A stretch of 49,112 nucleotides of DNA from UM-FILTER-42-9 sp038063775 (GTDB lineage: Bacteria; Patescibacteriota; Minisyncoccia; Moranbacterales; UBA2206), in NCBI GenBank assembly GCA_038063775.1, contig JBBTUK010000014.1:1-49112 (forward strand). The letters are read 5' to 3'. This document shows positions 47,755-49,112 of this stretch, one piece after another. Every line of letters begins with the position of its first letter. Positions within the stretch are counted from its first letter, which is position 1. The notes beneath the pieces were generated by a model. It saw nothing but the letters and a program-made list of their open reading frames with translations. It did no database searches and was not told the DNA's origin. The position numbers were made by a program, and so were the translations under genes.

Positions 47755-48786
47755 TTAATTCAAAACAGCATCATTCTTCAATTCGGAAAGTAAACTTTTT
47801 AATTCAATACTTTTGGCGGCGATAAGCTTGTCGCCCGCTCCATAATAAATAAAAAGTCGGCCGTCGCGAACAACACAGCCGGTTGGAAAAACTACATTAT
47901 TAACATCTCCCTTTTTTTCCCATTTTTCTTTTGGAGAAAAAAGAGGCATTCGCAAACGACCAATTACTTTCGTAGGATCATTGAGATCAAGCAGCGCGGC
48001 ACTAGCATGATAAATTTTTCCGAATTTTGATTCCTCTACAGCATGATGAATCAAAAGCCAGCCATCCGCTGTTTCAATCGGGACCGCTCCGCCACCAATG
48101 TTGTGACGCTCAAAATCATACTTTGGATCAAGGATGATATATTTATCAAGTTCCACGAAATATTCTCGCCAGTATTTGTCATTGAGCTCGGAAAATGAAT
48201 TAAAATAAGCGATCTGGATTCCGGGAAGGACTCGATGAACAAGGGCAAATTTTCCGTTAATTTTTTTCGGAAACATAAACGCGTCTTTTTCCCACAGCAA
48301 AACATCTTTCCCCTCTCTTTTTTTCAACACTGATTCGAAAAAAGGGTATCTTTCGGACACTTTTGAATGTCTGAATATATCCTCTGCTTCATCATAAGAA
48401 AATTGCGCCGAAATGATTCCATGTTTTTCAAAATGCGCAAGATCTTTGCCGGTAGCATAGGCAATCATGGCATTTTTTCCGTCATAGACAGTATAAAAAA
48501 AATAATATATTCCATCCAAAAAAACGACACGCGGATCTTCTATGCCTTTTTTTTCAAAGTCATATTCGGGAACCAAAATTGGATGATCAAGCCGATTAAC
48601 TGCTTTCCCATTTTCATCGATTTGACAATATCCAATTGAAGAAACGAAATCCCTCTTTCGCACTGCTCGATAGAACATGTGCGTAATTCCGTTCGCTTCA
48701 ATACACGTCGGATTGAGCACCGCTTCGTTTTCAAACGGTAAATCAGTGGCTTCTAGAATAATTCCTTCGTCTTTAATTTGAACCAT
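47755..48786 (-). CDS. GH130-family mannoside phosphorylase or hydrolase
   Basis: Five-bladed propeller enzyme of 343 residues. GH130 members phosphorolyse beta-mannosides, releasing mannose 1-phosphate. Seen: LNPTCIEANGITHMFYRA, the general-acid GIEDPRVVFLDG (D84), KDAFMFPKKINGKFALVHR, HNIGGGAVPIETADGWLLIHHAV and VVFPTGCVVRDGRLFIYYGAGD. The basic residues that bind phosphate (R40, R43 or similar in FYRAVRKR, and H in IHHAV) appear present, so phosphorolysis is plausible. Linkage specificity cannot be told. Confidence 0.88.
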   Translation of the reverse strand: MVQIKDEGIILEATDLPFENEAVLNPTCIEANGITHMFYRAVRKRDFVSSIGYCQIDENGKAVNRLDHPILVPEYDFEKKGIEDPRVVFLDGIYYFFYTVYDGKNAMIAYATGKDLAHFEKHGIISAQFSYDEAEDIFRHSKVSERYPFFESVLKKREGKDVLLWEKDAFMFPKKINGKFALVHRVLPGIQIAYFNSFSELNDKYWREYFVELDKYIILDPKYDFERHNIGGGAVPIETADGWLLIHHAVEESKFGKIYHASAALLDLNDPTKVIGRLRMPLFSPKEKWEKKGDVNNVVFPTGCVVRDGRLFIYYGAGDKLIAAKSIELKSLLSELKNDAVLN

Positions 48787-49112
48787 GATAAATATCTTAA
48801 AATAATAATCTATGATGCGTCCGAAGTCATCTTCATTGCCTGAATATCAATTTTAATGATTAATTGGGGCTAAAAGCGGAACTGGATAAAAAAAATAGTG
48901 CCCGCTAACATGATGATAGCCGGCGTTAACCGCGCCTCAAATTCTTGCCTGCCAGCAGGTTCCCTTATCTGCCATTAGTTACTATTCTAGCACGATAACG
49001 ATTTTTTTTCCAGTACCTGTACTCTCTTAGAGTATGCAAATAAATGTCGGAAATTCCGGGTCTTTTGAGGGTTTTTTGAGGCCTTAAGGTCTCCCTCGAT
49101 AAAAAAGTCTGA
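48787..49112. other. Leader and upstream region of the GH130-GT4 unit
   Basis: No gene is seen. A minus-strand extended -10 TGCTAGAAT (48992-48984) gives a leader of about 190 bases containing CCTGC-CA-GCAGG (48948-48959). Upstream are ACTCT-CTT-AGAGT (around 49020-49035) and a GAGGCCTTAAGGTCTC palindrome near 49078-49093. Confidence 0.5.

Overview
The window looks like a metagenome-derived scaffold from a Patescibacteria (Candidate Phyla Radiation) bacterium, most likely of Parcubacteria type. The phylum-level assignment is inferred from gene content: an alanyl-tRNA synthetase of only 600 residues without the usual C-terminal domain, single-copy housekeeping genes packed with hypothetical membrane proteins typical of the group, weak Shine-Dalgarno signals at many starts, and standard use of TGA as a stop. 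Two runs of exactly 100 N (2336-2435 and 40047-40146) are scaffold gaps of unknown true size. The first one artificially joins dnaB to recR.

Layout: 1-3000 (+) carries dus, dnaB and recR. 3057 (-) is rplU, facing recR across a shared terminator. 3622-5127 (+) is a PEGA-domain membrane protein. 5323-9896 (-) is the alpha-operon block read infA-rpmJ-rpsM-rpsK-rpsD-rpoA-rplQ-rplM-rpsI. 10051-13406 (-) holds a large membrane protein and an FtsA/PilM-like ATPase. 13503-20669 (-) is a long likely operon: membrane protein, VirD4/HerA-like ATPase, mnmA, three small unknown genes, alaS. 20790-21884 (-) is a regulator joining a sigma-70 region-4 helix-turn-helix to a HARE-type domain. 22038-23747 (-) is pcm-mltG. 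23848-28622 (-) is uppS, a CcdA/DsbD-like protein, trxA, trxB, malic enzyme and a YjbQ-family gene: a thiol-redox and NADPH-supply module. 28695-29980 (-) is a polyprenyl synthase, tRNA-Glu and a broken half tRNA. 30076-35342 (-) is the division and cell wall cluster mraZ-rsmH-ftsL-ftsI-murF. 35580-39900 is an accessory stretch of small genes, some with strong Shine-Dalgarno sites. 39937-42562 holds tRNA-Pro, a superoxide dismutase, an unknown protein, a GtrA-family protein and a 51-residue membrane protein. 42766-44710 (+) is dnaX and a GIY-YIG nuclease. 44795-48786 (-) holds an orphan with a ParB-like motif and a GH130 phosphorylase/GT4 glycosyltransferase pair.

The most interesting signals are: (1) two kinds of small sequence insertion, GC-rich palindromes and degenerate short-period repeats, found both between genes and in frame inside housekeeping genes (dus, malic enzyme, dnaX, rsmH, mnmA); (2) the GH130 plus GT4-toroid pair, which may make and degrade a mannose polymer; (3) the membrane-protein/ATPase pair at 17532-20669, which resembles a split conjugation-type coupling protein; (4) a Dus protein whose catalytic cysteine is arginine; (5) a likely MraZ operator; and (6) small genes below usual calling limits (rpmJ, a 35-residue and a 51-residue membrane protein).
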